Notes under the pieces: generated by a model
Database searches by the model: none
Seen by the model: the letters and a program-made list of their open reading frames with translations, nothing else
What the model was told of the DNA's origin: nothing
DNA from: CAWGGS01 sp046704745
GTDB taxonomy: Bacteria > Desulfobacterota > Desulfobulbia > Desulfobulbales > Desulfocapsaceae
Length of the DNA stretch: 64,000 nt
Direction of reading: 5' to 3'
Assembly: GCA_046704745.1 (NCBI GenBank)
Contig: JBJKRL010000150.1
Location: 20,082-84,081 of the forward strand
Position numbers and translations under genes: made by a program
Shown: positions 54,387-63,612 of the stretch, piece after piece
Layout: each line of letters opens with the position of its first letter
Numbering within the stretch: the stretch's first letter is position 1

Positions 54387-55952
54387 ATGGATCACCTTCA
54401 TTTACTTATCCTTTTGGCACCGTTTTCTCTCTTGGTCGGTACCATTTTCGGTTTTTTCCTCAGAAAGCATTTCATTGAAAATCATCAGAAGAATATCGCC
54501 ACCCAGGGAAAACTCATTATTGAAAATGCCATAATTGAAGCAGAGCAACTCAAAAAAGAGTCTCTACTTCAGTGCAAAGAAGAAGCCTATCGAATTAAAC
54601 AGGAGGCCGAAAAAGAACTCAAAGAAGATCGAGATGAGATCAAAGATGAAGCTCGGCAACTGAATAAAAAGAGAGATCAACTGAAAAGAGAATGGGAGAA
54701 TTACGACAGGAAGCGTAATGATCTCATTAAGTTGGAAAAGAATTTCGAGCTGCAGGAAACAGCCATTCAAGAGCGTCTCATGGAAGTTGATCAGTTGGTG
54801 AGTAAACAGCGCTTTGAAATGGCAAAGATTGCCGGCATAAGCCAGGAAGAAGCCAAAAAAATGCTGATGGATTCCCTTGAGAGCGAAGCGCGAATGGATG
54901 CGGCGAAACGGTTGGCCAAAATCGAGAATGAGATGAAAATGGAGGCTGACAGAAAAGGCAAGAATATCCTTGCTCTGGCCATATCGCGCTATGCCGGTGA
55001 TTATGTTGCGGATAAAACTGTTTCCATGGTCCCGCTCCCCAATGATGAGATGAAGGGGAGGATAATCGGCCGTGAGGGAAGAAATATCAGAGCCATTGAA
55101 GCGGCAACGGGCATAGATATCATCATAGACGACACCCCGGAGGCAGTTATTCTTTCAGGTTTCAATCCGGTAAGAAGGGAGGTCGCACGGCTGGCCCTTC
55201 TTCAACTCATAGGCGATGGCAGAATTCATCCCGGACGCATAGAAGAAGTCGTTGATAAGGTCACAAAAGAATTGGAAATTACCATCAGAGAGGCCGGGGA
55301 ACAGGCGACATTTGATGTCGGAGCTCATGGCGTTCATGTGGAATTGATCAACATCCTCGGCAGATTGAAATACAGGACCAGTTACGGGCAAAATGTCCTG
55401 CAGCATTCATTGGAGGTGGCCTTTCTTTGCGGGATCATGGCTGCCGAATTGGGAATAGACATCAAAATGGCTAAGCGGGCGGGACTCCTCCATGATATAG
55501 GCAAGGCCGTCGATCATGAGGTTGAAGGTTCCCATGCCATTATAGGACGGGATCTGGCCAAGAAATACGGTGAGCCTTCCGAGGTTGTGTATGCTATCGG
55601 ATCCCACCATGAGGATCTCCCGCCACAAAGTGTTCTTGATATTCTCGTTCAATCTGCGGATGCGCTATCCGGTGCTCGGCCGGGTGCAAGAAAAGAGATG
55701 CTGCAGAGCTATGTGAAGAGACTGGAAGACCTGGAGAAAATAGCTTCCTCCTTTAAAGGTGTGGAAAAATCCTATGCTATTCAGGCCGGCCGCGATCTGC
55801 GTATCATTGTCGATTCCAAGAAGATTAAGGACAGCGAGGCCGTCCTTTTAAGTCAAGATATAGCAAAGGCCATTGAGAAACAACTGACATATCCCGGACA
55901 AATACGGGTTACCGTTATCCGTGAGACTCGTGCAATTGAGTATGCCAAATAG
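54387..55952 (+). CDS. rny: Ribonuclease Y
   Basis: A 521-residue endoribonuclease initiating mRNA decay at the membrane. An N-terminal transmembrane helix (LLILLAPFSLLVGTIFGFFL), a long coiled coil (about 40-195), a KH domain near 220-280 (GRIIGREGRNIRAIE) and an HD domain with LLHDIGKAVDHEVEGSHA and GSHHED are present in order. The ATG at 54387 is preferred to the GTG at 54378, whose AGGA would be too close. It is followed at once by tyrS. Confidence 0.96.
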   Translation: MDHLHLLILLAPFSLLVGTIFGFFLRKHFIENHQKNIATQGKLIIENAIIEAEQLKKESLLQCKEEAYRIKQEAEKELKEDRDEIKDEARQLNKKRDQLKREWENYDRKRNDLIKLEKNFELQETAIQERLMEVDQLVSKQRFEMAKIAGISQEEAKKMLMDSLESEARMDAAKRLAKIENEMKMEADRKGKNILALAISRYAGDYVADKTVSMVPLPNDEMKGRIIGREGRNIRAIEAATGIDIIIDDTPEAVILSGFNPVRREVARLALLQLIGDGRIHPGRIEEVVDKVTKELEITIREAGEQATFDVGAHGVHVELINILGRLKYRTSYGQNVLQHSLEVAFLCGIMAAELGIDIKMAKRAGLLHDIGKAVDHEVEGSHAIIGRDLAKKYGEPSEVVYAIGSHHEDLPPQSVLDILVQSADALSGARPGARKEMLQSYVKRLEDLEKIASSFKGVEKSYAIQAGRDLRIIVDSKKIKDSEAVLLSQDIAKAIEKQLTYPGQIRVTVIRETRAIEYAK

Positions 55953-55973
55953 TTGAAACAGAGCAAGTCACTT

Positions 55974-57185
55974 ATGATTTCAGTAGAAGAACAAATCGCA
56001 TTGATAGAGAGAGGTGTGGCGGATTGTATCTCCCGCGAGGAATTGATCAAAAAGCTGCAAAAATCAGTGGAAACAGGCGTCCCGTTGAAGGTGAAAGTGG
56101 GGTTTGATCCCACGGCGCCCGATCTCCACCTCGGTCATACTGTTTTGTTGCAGAAGATGAAGCATTTTCAGGAGCTTGGCCACCAGATTTATTTTTTGAT
56201 CGGCGATTTTACAGGAATGATCGGTGATCCGACCGGAAAATCCGAAACGAGAAAGGCCTTGACTCGTGAAGATGTCCAACGCAATGCCCAGACCTATAAA
56301 GAGCAGGTCTTCAAAATCCTTGATCCGCAAAAAACCAAAGTCGTATTCAACAGTGACTGGCTCGGCAAGCTGGATTCCTTTGACATGATAAAACTTGCCT
56401 CTCAGCTGACAGTTGCCAGGATGCTGGAGAGAGAGGATTTTAAACAACGCTTCGAAGGCAGCAAACCGATTTCCATTCATGAGTTTTTCTATCCTCTTCT
56501 TCAAGGCTATGATTCCGTGGCACTGCAGGCTGATGTCGAGTTGGGAGGCACCGATCAGCTTTTTAATCTCCTCATGGGACGGGATCTTCAGCGTTCAAAA
56601 GGGCAGGAACCGCAAATAGTACTGACAACACCGCTATTGGAAGGTCTTGACGGTGTCAACAAGATGAGCAAATCGCTGGGGAACTATATTGGTATCACAG
56701 AATCGGCCGATGATATCTATGGAAAGGTCCTGTCGATTTCCGACGATTTGATGTTCCGTTATTATGAGCTGTTAAGCGATCTGACAAGTACTGAAGTCAG
56801 TTCTCTGAAAGAGAAAATGACAAGCGGCGATATCCACCCAAAAGAGGTGAAAAAACAACTGGCAAGGGAGTTGACCGCCCGTTTTCATAGTGTTGAAGAA
56901 GCCGCAGCAGCCGAAGAAAATTTTGAGCAGGTCTTTCAGAAGAAAGGTCTGCCAGATGACATTCCCGTAGCACAGATAACAGCCTCCGACGCCGTCTGGC
57001 TGCCGCAGCTTCTGGTGGATATTTCCCTTGTGAAATCAACTTCCGATGGCCGCCGGATGATCAAACAGAACGCCGTAAGCCTAAACGGCGACAAGATAAG
57101 TGACGAGAACACGGTCGTCGATCCCGTCGGAGAGGTCCTTCTTAGAGTTGGTAAGAGACGGTTTTGTAAAGTGATTTTTTCGTAA
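55974..57185 (+). CDS. tyrS: Tyrosyl-tRNA synthetase (TyrRS type 2)
   Basis: A 403-residue class I synthetase charging tRNA-Tyr. The HIGH motif is HLGH near residue 53 and the KMSKS motif is exact near 230. The catalytic domain has GDFTGMIGDPTGKS and LLQGYDSVALQADVELGGTDQ, and a C-terminal S4 domain ends the protein (SDGRRMIKQNAVSLNGDKI). The ATG at 55974 gives the usual N-terminus; a TTG at 55953 directly after the rny stop is an alternative. The stop codon TAA is the first part of an inverted repeat. Confidence 0.96.
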   Translation: MISVEEQIALIERGVADCISREELIKKLQKSVETGVPLKVKVGFDPTAPDLHLGHTVLLQKMKHFQELGHQIYFLIGDFTGMIGDPTGKSETRKALTREDVQRNAQTYKEQVFKILDPQKTKVVFNSDWLGKLDSFDMIKLASQLTVARMLEREDFKQRFEGSKPISIHEFFYPLLQGYDSVALQADVELGGTDQLFNLLMGRDLQRSKGQEPQIVLTTPLLEGLDGVNKMSKSLGNYIGITESADDIYGKVLSISDDLMFRYYELLSDLTSTEVSSLKEKMTSGDIHPKEVKKQLARELTARFHSVEEAAAAEENFEQVFQKKGLPDDIPVAQITASDAVWLPQLLVDISLVKSTSDGRRMIKQNAVSLNGDKISDENTVVDPVGEVLLRVGKRRFCKVIFS

Positions 57186-57315
57186 GTACTCACGACTTCC
57201 CGTCTTCGGACGAGCGCACTCTTCCGCATGGATGGGCTATAGCGGCAAACCGCACTTGCCCAGGTAAGCGAAGTGAGAGCGGAGACTCCGAATCTAAGGC
57301 GCCTGTGAGTACTTA
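57183..57315. repeat. 133-base element with 11-base inverted ends (family B related)
   Basis: TAAGTACTCAC (57183-57193) and GTGAGTACTTA (57305-57315) are perfect inverted ends. The interior complement contains CGGAGTCTCCGC and TCGCTTACC, as in the family B copy at 6705-6730. It begins within the tyrS stop codon. No coding frame is present. Confidence 0.6.
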
Positions 57316-57399
57316 TACGATGGGAGTAAGAGAAATTATCGCATTACAACCCTCGTAAGTAATTGCATTTTTACTTAAACCGGATTTTCTTCCGGGTAA

Positions 57400-57807
57400 T
57401 CAATGTCCTTTCCGTTTCCTGGAACAATCATCGCAGATTCCCGAGAATTCGATGTGATGCCCAAGGATATGGTAGTCACATGCATCGGAGGCAACATCAT
57501 TAATATGTTGTTGCAGCGGGATTTCGATGTCATCGACCTTTCCGCATTCAATACAACGTATATGGTAATGCGGATTTACCGTTGCATCAAAACGTTTTTG
57601 TGTCCCACCCACTTCCAGTTTAAGGATCAGACCGCTTTCGGCCATCAACTCAAGGTTCCTATAAACGGTTCCAAGCCCGATACGGGGCAGGCGCCGTCGA
57701 ACCATATCATAGATTTCATTTGCGGTGGGGTGTGAGGTCACTTTTGCCAATTCTTCGAGTATGATCTGGCGTTGTGTGGTCAACCTCATGTTCGGTAACT
57801 GATCCAT
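57400..57807 (-). CDS. Fur-family regulator (PerR-like)
   Basis: A 135-residue metalloregulator. The N-terminal winged helix (RLTTQRQIILEELAKVTSHPTANEIYD, LGTVYRNLELMAESGLI) is followed by the dimerisation domain with HYHIRCIECGKVDDI and ICDDCSRKR, giving the two CxxC pairs of the structural zinc site. A single D/N-rich metal site suggests PerR or a generic Fur; the sensing metal cannot be fixed. It is alone with a palindromic box upstream. The ATG of the MRLTTQ form six residues in is an alternative start. Confidence 0.92.
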   Translation of the reverse strand: MDQLPNMRLTTQRQIILEELAKVTSHPTANEIYDMVRRRLPRIGLGTVYRNLELMAESGLILKLEVGGTQKRFDATVNPHYHIRCIECGKVDDIEIPLQQHINDVASDACDYHILGHHIEFSGICDDCSRKRKGH

Positions 57808-57836
57808 AGTCTGGTCCTCATGTAGAGACGAAAAAA

Positions 57837-57858
57837 GGATAATAACAATTATTATTCC
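57837..57858. promoter_or_regulatory. Candidate Fur/PerR box, autoregulatory
   Basis: GGATAATAACAATTATTATTCC (split here as GGATAATAAC and AATTATTATTCC) is nearly self-complementary and lies about 30 bases upstream of the Fur-family gene. It resembles the PerR/Fur box layout of two AT-rich arms. Confidence 0.55.
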
Positions 57859-57983
57859 TTAAAGATATCCGATTTTACAAAAAAAACAACGGGAAATTGC
57901 ATTGATCCAAATAAAAAACAGTAATCGGTCGAATTTTTAAAGCATCGACCTGTTAAAGGCCATGAAACAGGTAACCCCGAAGG

Positions 57984-59276
57984 CTACTCATCGGTATTGA
58001 GAAAAGGATTGTAGTAACCGAAGCGAAGTCTTGGAAAGTTTTTTTTCAGGTCTTGCAACCAGTTCCGAATACCGAGGCACTTTTCGTTTTGCGGATGACC
58101 GAGGGTTGAGAGATACCATTCGGGATCCATGTTCAAGTTGCGTAATTGGATCATATCGGGTTTGCAGGTTGAAAGGAGATCGCAAAGGGCTTTGTGCTCA
58201 TTTTCCGAATCGGTCAGACCAGGGAGGATGAAGTAGTTGAGCGAGACGAACTTTCCCTTCGATTTCATTATGTTAATAGACTGCAAAACATCGTCGAAAC
58301 AGTAATTGACAGGCCGGTAATAGCGGTCGTAATAATGGGATTGGGCGGAATTGAGGCTTACTCGGAGACTGTCGAGTCCTGCTGAGGCAAGCCTGGCAAC
58401 GGCATCGGGCAGGCTGGAGTTGGAGTTCAGGTTGATGGTACCGCACTCGGTCTGCCGGCGAATTCTTAAAATGGCTTTTTCCAGAGTCTTGGCCTGGAGC
58501 AGAGGCTCTCCTTCGCAGCCCTGGCCGAAGCTTACGATGGCCCTTTTGGCCTGGGTCAAATGAGGAACTGCTGTTTCTTCTATTTCAGAAGGAGTGGGCA
58601 CAAAGCCTATCCGATCCTGGGTTGAGCGGCAGCAGCCGGAAGCCTGCAGGGATATGCATCCTACACATCGAGCATTACAGACGGGAGAAGTGGGCAAAGG
58701 AGCCTCCCAACGATCAAGGAAAAAATTACGTGCGGCAGGGCAGACATAACTCAAGCAGCATTTTCCCAGATGTTGAATGAGACGGTTTTTCTTGAAACGG
58801 GCAAGCTTCTTCCTGGTTTTTTGGGTTATGGTCCTCTGACTGAACTGCGCAGCGTCCTGCCTTTTGTCGGAATCGGAGCGGAAGGCAGCAACCCAGAATC
58901 GTCCATTGTACCAACCGACTGCGGTATAAGCAAAGAGAGGAAGCACCTCAGTATCTGTCTCCGCGGTTTGAAAGGCGCAGGAGAAGATAGCGGTATGGGC
59001 TGGAGCCATAAAGGCGGCAACAGCCTGGACTGTTTCGCCTTTTACAAACGGGTGTTCTCGGACCAGCAAGGGTTCATGGGTGGTCGGATCAAGGCCTACG
59101 GGCAATCTGCCGGGCAGAACAAAAAGTTCGCTCCCTTCGGGAAGAGGGATCAGATCCCTGAGATCGGGGGAGACGAACCTTGCATTGCTCATGCCGGCCA
59201 TGGTCAGATCCGGAATGTCGGTTATATTTCCTTTTCCGTCGGCTATTACAAGAGAGGGGAGCGTCTCGGGATGCAA
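57984..59276 (-). CDS. Radical SAM protein of unknown function
   Basis: A 430-residue protein. The 4Fe-4S motif CNARCVGC (CxxxCxxC) begins near residue 200, after an unusually long N-terminal domain (about 1-165) and a Cys-bearing linker (GKCCLSYVCPAARNFF). The SAM barrel continues with VSFGQGCEGEPLL, NLNSNSSLPDAVARLASAGLDSLRVSLNS and FVSLNYFILPGLTDSENE. No C-terminal SPASM cluster is obvious. The 140-residue protein encoded immediately upstream is cotranscribed. Substrate unknown. Confidence 0.9.
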   Translation of the reverse strand: MHPETLPSLVIADGKGNITDIPDLTMAGMSNARFVSPDLRDLIPLPEGSELFVLPGRLPVGLDPTTHEPLLVREHPFVKGETVQAVAAFMAPAHTAIFSCAFQTAETDTEVLPLFAYTAVGWYNGRFWVAAFRSDSDKRQDAAQFSQRTITQKTRKKLARFKKNRLIQHLGKCCLSYVCPAARNFFLDRWEAPLPTSPVCNARCVGCISLQASGCCRSTQDRIGFVPTPSEIEETAVPHLTQAKRAIVSFGQGCEGEPLLQAKTLEKAILRIRRQTECGTINLNSNSSLPDAVARLASAGLDSLRVSLNSAQSHYYDRYYRPVNYCFDDVLQSINIMKSKGKFVSLNYFILPGLTDSENEHKALCDLLSTCKPDMIQLRNLNMDPEWYLSTLGHPQNEKCLGIRNWLQDLKKNFPRLRFGYYNPFLNTDE

Positions 59277-59278
59277 AC

Positions 59279-59701
59279 TTACGGCCTAAGCACTTTCATA
59301 ATGGAATCAACTGCACGGTAGATCTCCAGATCTTCACCGAAGATATCCTGAATATCCATGTGATTGATCAGATCTTCAACGATGAATTGCGTCAGGTAGA
59401 GGCTGATGATATTGGGATCTGGAACCAGAGTCCGGACCGGGGCCAGCTTCATCTGCAACTCGAATTCCTCTAATGACCCCATCCTTCTCAATTGATTTTC
59501 AAAGGTATCCTGGATATTGGTCACCGAAGTGGTCTCGATGATTTCTCTGTCAATGAGGCGTTGCACTAGTTTGATCGCCAAGGTTTCTGCGTTATCCCGG
59601 GCTTGGATAAACATCTTTTTCCTTTCCTGTTCCCGCTTGCGATCAATCGCACGGATGGTTTTGTCGGTGGCACGGTTTGGGCTTATATGTATTTTGGCCA
59701 T
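59279..59701 (-). CDS. Conserved-looking hypothetical protein, partner of radical SAM
   Basis: A 140-residue, mostly helical, charged protein. It starts MAKIHISPNRATDKTIRAID and holds LYLTQFIVEDLINHMDIQDIFGE. There is no signal peptide, no cysteine and no family I recognise. The ATG at 59701 follows GGAG; the 59713 start is unsupported. Its stop is two bases before the radical SAM start, so it could be a partner, chaperone or substrate of that enzyme. Confidence 0.7.
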   Translation of the reverse strand: MAKIHISPNRATDKTIRAIDRKREQERKKMFIQARDNAETLAIKLVQRLIDREIIETTSVTNIQDTFENQLRRMGSLEEFELQMKLAPVRTLVPDPNIISLYLTQFIVEDLINHMDIQDIFGEDLEIYRAVDSIMKVLRP

Positions 59702-59812
59702 GAAACTCTCCATTTAATCCCATTTGTCGGTGTGTTGCAATATGGGTTGTAGTCTTTTGTGTGATGACAATCATACCTGTCATACAGTTTGTCGGTATCT
59801 TATACTGAAATA

Positions 59813-62125
59813 TCAAGAATCACTACTGTAAAGTTCAGCAAAAGACTGCATTTTCCTTTTAACCACTTCAGGGACCTGCAAGTTGTAGACATTCAGATAT
59901 TCGGCTGCCATCCGATGCGTGTTGAAAATAGGGATATTCTTACAGAGATTAAAAATTCCCTTATCGAGGAAGGCAGAAAAATTCGTGTCGCTATAAAAAT
60001 CTTCGAGCACGGATGGCAAGAGTTCATAAAAAGAAAGCGAATCCTCGCGATATAACAACTCTTCCCATGATTCGCTGAGACTTGCACTGTCCACCGGTTC
60101 TTCATGACCGAACTTCCAACCGGTTTCTCCATTGTGGAATCCTTCAACCCACCAGCCGTCCATGATGGAGATGTTCGGCACTCCGTTCATTGCCGCTTTC
60201 ATCCCGCTTGTTCCGGACGCCTCGAGCGGTCGTTTGGGATTGTTGAGCCAGGCATGAACGCCGGACACCAGCAGTTTGGCCAGGGCCATATCGTAGTTGG
60301 GGATAAAGATAAGATTAGCTAACCCGTTGCTTTTCTTATACAGTTCTTCCTGGTAGCTGAGTATCTGCTTAATGACCGTCTTCCCCGGTTCATCTGATGG
60401 ATGGGCTTTGCCAGCAAAGAAAAAATTGATCGGCCAGCTATTTGAGACAATAATCTCGGAGAGCTTGTCCAGGTCATGGAAGATGAGATCGGCCCGTTTG
60501 TAAGTGGAAAACCGTCTAGCAAAGCCAATGGTGAAAATTTTCGGATTGAGTTTTGTTGCATTGTCGATAAGAGAAGAAAAATAATTTGGTGGATCTATCC
60601 AGGTCTCAAGCATGCGGGTCCTGTGTTCTTGGAGCATGTTGTTGACATAATCAAACAGGATTGCCGTATCCTGTTGCCAGGCCGATAGAAGGGAAGAGCG
60701 AAATTCGCTGTTGTCCTTTAGCTGGCAGATATTTTTAAAAATTCCGGGATTGTTCCGCCATCCAGCAAGTTGGGGAAAACTGTCGAAGACATGGGCTCTG
60801 GCGTTGCTGATCCAGGTAAGGTGGTGCACCCCGTTGGTGATAGCGGTAATTTTATCCGCGCATTGGGGAAATTGTTTCCGGGTTACATCCCGATGGAGCC
60901 GGCTGACGCTGTTGGCTGCACGGTTCACCCGCATGGCAAAATTGGTAAAGTTGTATGTGTCCGGATTTTCATCGTCTTTTGCCAGAACGTCCAGGATTCT
61001 CTGACATGATTTATGGCTGATTCCGGCATAGAGCGACTTGTCGAAACGATCGTGGCCCGCTTTGACCGGCGTATGGATGGTGTAGACGATATGTTTTGCC
61101 ACCGTCTCGGCTGCGGCAAGGATTTGTTTTTTGCTGGCCTGGGTGAGATCGGTGGATTTAAGGTTTTTGTAGAGCTCTTCGGCAATGAGCTGCATGGCCA
61201 CCACAACCCCGTGCTGTTCATTCAAATGGAAGGTTGTAGCGGTTACACCAAGAGTATGAAGAAGTGGAATAACACAGGTTCCGAGCATTCGTCTTTGCAG
61301 AGCCTTGACCATTGAAGATTCGGCATTATAGAGTTGTGTAGCTGCATTCTTAATCAGGACAGGGTTTTCCGGCAGGTAATAGTCGAGCAAGAGTTCGGGG
61401 ACAAAGAAATCAAGGGTTTCGCTGGTTTCAATTTTCATCCATACCTGAGCGACAGCAATAATTTCCTGATCGTATTCGTTCAAAAACGGAATTTCTATAT
61501 GCAGAGGCTGCCCAGGATTCTGAGGATCGCGGAGAAGGTAGAGACCGGCAGTATCCTCGGGTCGCCAATCCACCCGTTGAGATATTTGCCCCAGCCGGGA
61601 ATCTACAATCTGGGAAAAGTAGCCGTGTCGATAGAGCAGGCTGATTGCTAGGACCGGGATATGACAATCAGCAAAGCTTTTCAAGGTATCTCCGGCCAGG
61701 ATGCCCAGACCACCGCTGTAATTTGGAATCTTTTCCGGTCCGTGAAAGATTTTTTCTAATAAAGGTTGAATCCGACTATCCGAGGATTCAGTTATTGCCA
61801 GCTCACGTAATTTCTCCTTCAAAGGGTTGTAAACATCGGGATCAGCGCCGATTTCCATTGATATGTAAATTACTGAACTTCCGTTTTTTTCAGTGAGATT
61901 CCCCCAGACGTTATTTAGAACGTCTGGGCCGATTCCGAAATAGTTTCCGAAGTCGTTGCCGGAAAGCAGATAGTTTAGAGTAGAATCGCTTGTTGTTTGG
62001 TTGTTTGGCATGATACTATGTTGCATGTTAGTAATTAGATATTCAGTTAAACTGCTTATGGTGCGACTGTAATCATTGTCGGCTAAGGTGCTATATAATA
62101 TGTCAATTTCTTGTGAGATGTACAC
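59813..62125 (-). CDS. glgP: Alpha-glucan (glycogen/maltodextrin) phosphorylase
   Basis: A 770-residue GT35 phosphorylase releasing glucose-1-phosphate from alpha-1,4-glucans. It is of the shorter bacterial type, with YISMEIGADPDVYNP, NYSGGLGILAGDTLKSFAD, LNEQHGVVV, YTIHTPVKAGHDRF, GFARRFSTYKRADL and the PLP lysine in EASGTSGMKAAMNG near residue 640. It would degrade the glucans processed by the TreY/TreZ enzymes or return them to glucose-1-phosphate. It is monocistronic here. Confidence 0.93.
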   Translation of the reverse strand: MYISQEIDILYSTLADNDYSRTISSLTEYLITNMQHSIMPNNQTTSDSTLNYLLSGNDFGNYFGIGPDVLNNVWGNLTEKNGSSVIYISMEIGADPDVYNPLKEKLRELAITESSDSRIQPLLEKIFHGPEKIPNYSGGLGILAGDTLKSFADCHIPVLAISLLYRHGYFSQIVDSRLGQISQRVDWRPEDTAGLYLLRDPQNPGQPLHIEIPFLNEYDQEIIAVAQVWMKIETSETLDFFVPELLLDYYLPENPVLIKNAATQLYNAESSMVKALQRRMLGTCVIPLLHTLGVTATTFHLNEQHGVVVAMQLIAEELYKNLKSTDLTQASKKQILAAAETVAKHIVYTIHTPVKAGHDRFDKSLYAGISHKSCQRILDVLAKDDENPDTYNFTNFAMRVNRAANSVSRLHRDVTRKQFPQCADKITAITNGVHHLTWISNARAHVFDSFPQLAGWRNNPGIFKNICQLKDNSEFRSSLLSAWQQDTAILFDYVNNMLQEHRTRMLETWIDPPNYFSSLIDNATKLNPKIFTIGFARRFSTYKRADLIFHDLDKLSEIIVSNSWPINFFFAGKAHPSDEPGKTVIKQILSYQEELYKKSNGLANLIFIPNYDMALAKLLVSGVHAWLNNPKRPLEASGTSGMKAAMNGVPNISIMDGWWVEGFHNGETGWKFGHEEPVDSASLSESWEELLYREDSLSFYELLPSVLEDFYSDTNFSAFLDKGIFNLCKNIPIFNTHRMAAEYLNVYNLQVPEVVKRKMQSFAELYSSDS

Positions 62126-62325
62126 ATCATTTTTTTAAAGTGCTGTTACAGCTCCAAAGATTTACTTGGGTATTTAATAATTCCCCTTTTTTTTTTTAGT
62201 TTTTTTGATTATATAGTGTCACCTGAGAGAAAGGAATAGGTTCTTACGGTGGAAGCGTATCGGGAAGATAATGTTTCCCGGCTTATTAATTGTACAGACT
62301 ATTAGAAGAATAGGAGGTTTTTAAA

Positions 62326-62832
62326 ATGGTTGTCAAAAAACATGTGTTTTTGGTGGCTTTGTTAGGGCTTTCACTTCTTGCATTTTCCGGTTGTGCCAGC
62401 AAGAGCGAGGACAATGGAATGAAGAGCAACAAGGCGGCAATGGGACCTGAGGAGCCACTGGTATCCAAACCCATTGGTGTTATGGAAGGCAGAACTTCTG
62501 CCGGAATGGTTCCCGTCTATTTTGATTTTGACAAATCAAACATTCGGAAGGATCAGGTTTCCCGTATTGAATCGGATGCTGCTTTCATGAAAAAGAATGC
62601 TAAATCTGCCATCCGTATCGAAGGGAACTGCGATCCTCGGGGAACCAATGAGTATAACATGGCCCTTGGGGAGCGTAGAGCTTTAAGTGCTAAGAAATAT
62701 TTGGTTAATCTGGGTGTACCTGCTGCAAATCTTTCCACTATCAGCTATGGTGAAGAACGAATCCTCGTGCAGGGCAATGATGAAGCCGCCTACGCACAGA
62801 ATAGAAGGGATGATTTCGTCATCGTCAAATAA
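62326..62832 (+). CDS. pal: Peptidoglycan-associated lipoprotein (Pal/OmpA-like)
   Basis: A 168-residue lipoprotein. A lipobox-like end (LLAFSGC, Cys at about 23) follows a signal peptide; the C-terminal OmpA domain (about 60-165) reads VYFDFDKSNIRKDQ, IEGNCDPRGTNEYNMALGERRA and ISYGEERI. It anchors the outer membrane to peptidoglycan in the Tol-Pal system. A strong AGGAGG site precedes the ATG. No tol genes are adjacent in the window. Confidence 0.92.
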   Translation: MVVKKHVFLVALLGLSLLAFSGCASKSEDNGMKSNKAAMGPEEPLVSKPIGVMEGRTSAGMVPVYFDFDKSNIRKDQVSRIESDAAFMKKNAKSAIRIEGNCDPRGTNEYNMALGERRALSAKKYLVNLGVPAANLSTISYGEERILVQGNDEAAYAQNRRDDFVIVK

Positions 62833-62890
62833 CCCCTTCTCCTATAACTGAACAGGTATCTTTGAAATGTCAAATAATCAGGAGAATATG

Positions 62891-63430
62891 ATGGTTGGAA
62901 AGAAAATAGCTCTGTTGAGTATTATTTGTTTTTGCATTGGTTCTTTTCTTTATGGAGCGACGTATGCCCGCGCGGCTGAGATCAAAATCGGTGTCATTGA
63001 TGGCCAGAAGGTTCTCTGGACGTGCAATGCTGGCGCCAAAATAAAGGCCAAGCTCGATGCAAAAATAAAAGGATTTCAGGAGAAATTCCAAACGGAGCAG
63101 CGAGACCTGGTTAATCTCAAGGATGAAATTCAGAAAAAAAGTTCGGTCTGGAGTTCGGATAAAAAAGACGAAAAGGTCTTGGAGTTCAACAAGAAACGAC
63201 GTGATTTCCAAACAAAGCAAGACGATGCCCGTGCGGAAATAGCCCATTTGAAAGAAGCCGAGCTGAAACCGGTTGTCGAGCAGGTCCGTGAAGCACTGGA
63301 TAAATACGGCAAGGCCCATGGGTATACCGCCATTTTAGATTTAACCAGCGGTGCCGTCCCGTATAACTCCGATTCAATTGATATTACTGACGATGTAATC
63401 AAAGCATTGAATCAGACTATGAAAAAATAG
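62891..63430 (+). CDS. skp: Periplasmic chaperone Skp/OmpH family
   Basis: A 179-residue exported protein. A signal peptide (cleavage near ARA-AEI) is followed by IGVIDGQKVLWTC and a long coiled coil (about 50-135) with the trimer-forming C-terminal strands VEQVREALDKYGKAHGYTAILD. It delivers outer-membrane proteins. GGAG lies six bases before the ATG at 62891; ATGs at 62867 and 62888 are alternatives. It follows pal by about 60 bases. Confidence 0.88.
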   Translation: MVGKKIALLSIICFCIGSFLYGATYARAAEIKIGVIDGQKVLWTCNAGAKIKAKLDAKIKGFQEKFQTEQRDLVNLKDEIQKKSSVWSSDKKDEKVLEFNKKRRDFQTKQDDARAEIAHLKEAELKPVVEQVREALDKYGKAHGYTAILDLTSGAVPYNSDSIDITDDVIKALNQTMKK

Positions 63431-63475
63431 GGATATTGGTTGTTTCGGCAACGGATGTTTTTATGCTGCAAAGAT

Positions 63476-63520
63476 AAAAACGATGCGGGGGGGGGTGTGG
63501 TTGCCTTCCGCATCGTTTTT
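63476..63520 (+). terminator. Terminator of the pal-skp unit, with poly-G tract
   Basis: AAAAACGATGCGG (63476-63488) pairs with CCGCATCGTTTTT (63508-63520). The loop contains a run of nine G (63487-63495). Confidence 0.8.
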
Positions 63521-63527
63521 CTATTTT

Positions 63528-63605
63528 GTACCTCAGAAATTCATTTCTTGTTTATTAGAATCAATTTCGTAAAGGTACTTATAGCCCCCTTTGTGGGGTG
63601 TTGGG
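63528..63605. repeat. Intergenic repeat family A, copy 2
   Basis: GTACCTCAGAAATTCATTTC, then CAATTTCGTAAAGGTAC as the inverted partner, then CCCCCTTTGTGGGG. It ends directly at the ribosome site of the next gene. Confidence 0.75.
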
Positions 63606-63612
63606 AGATGAG

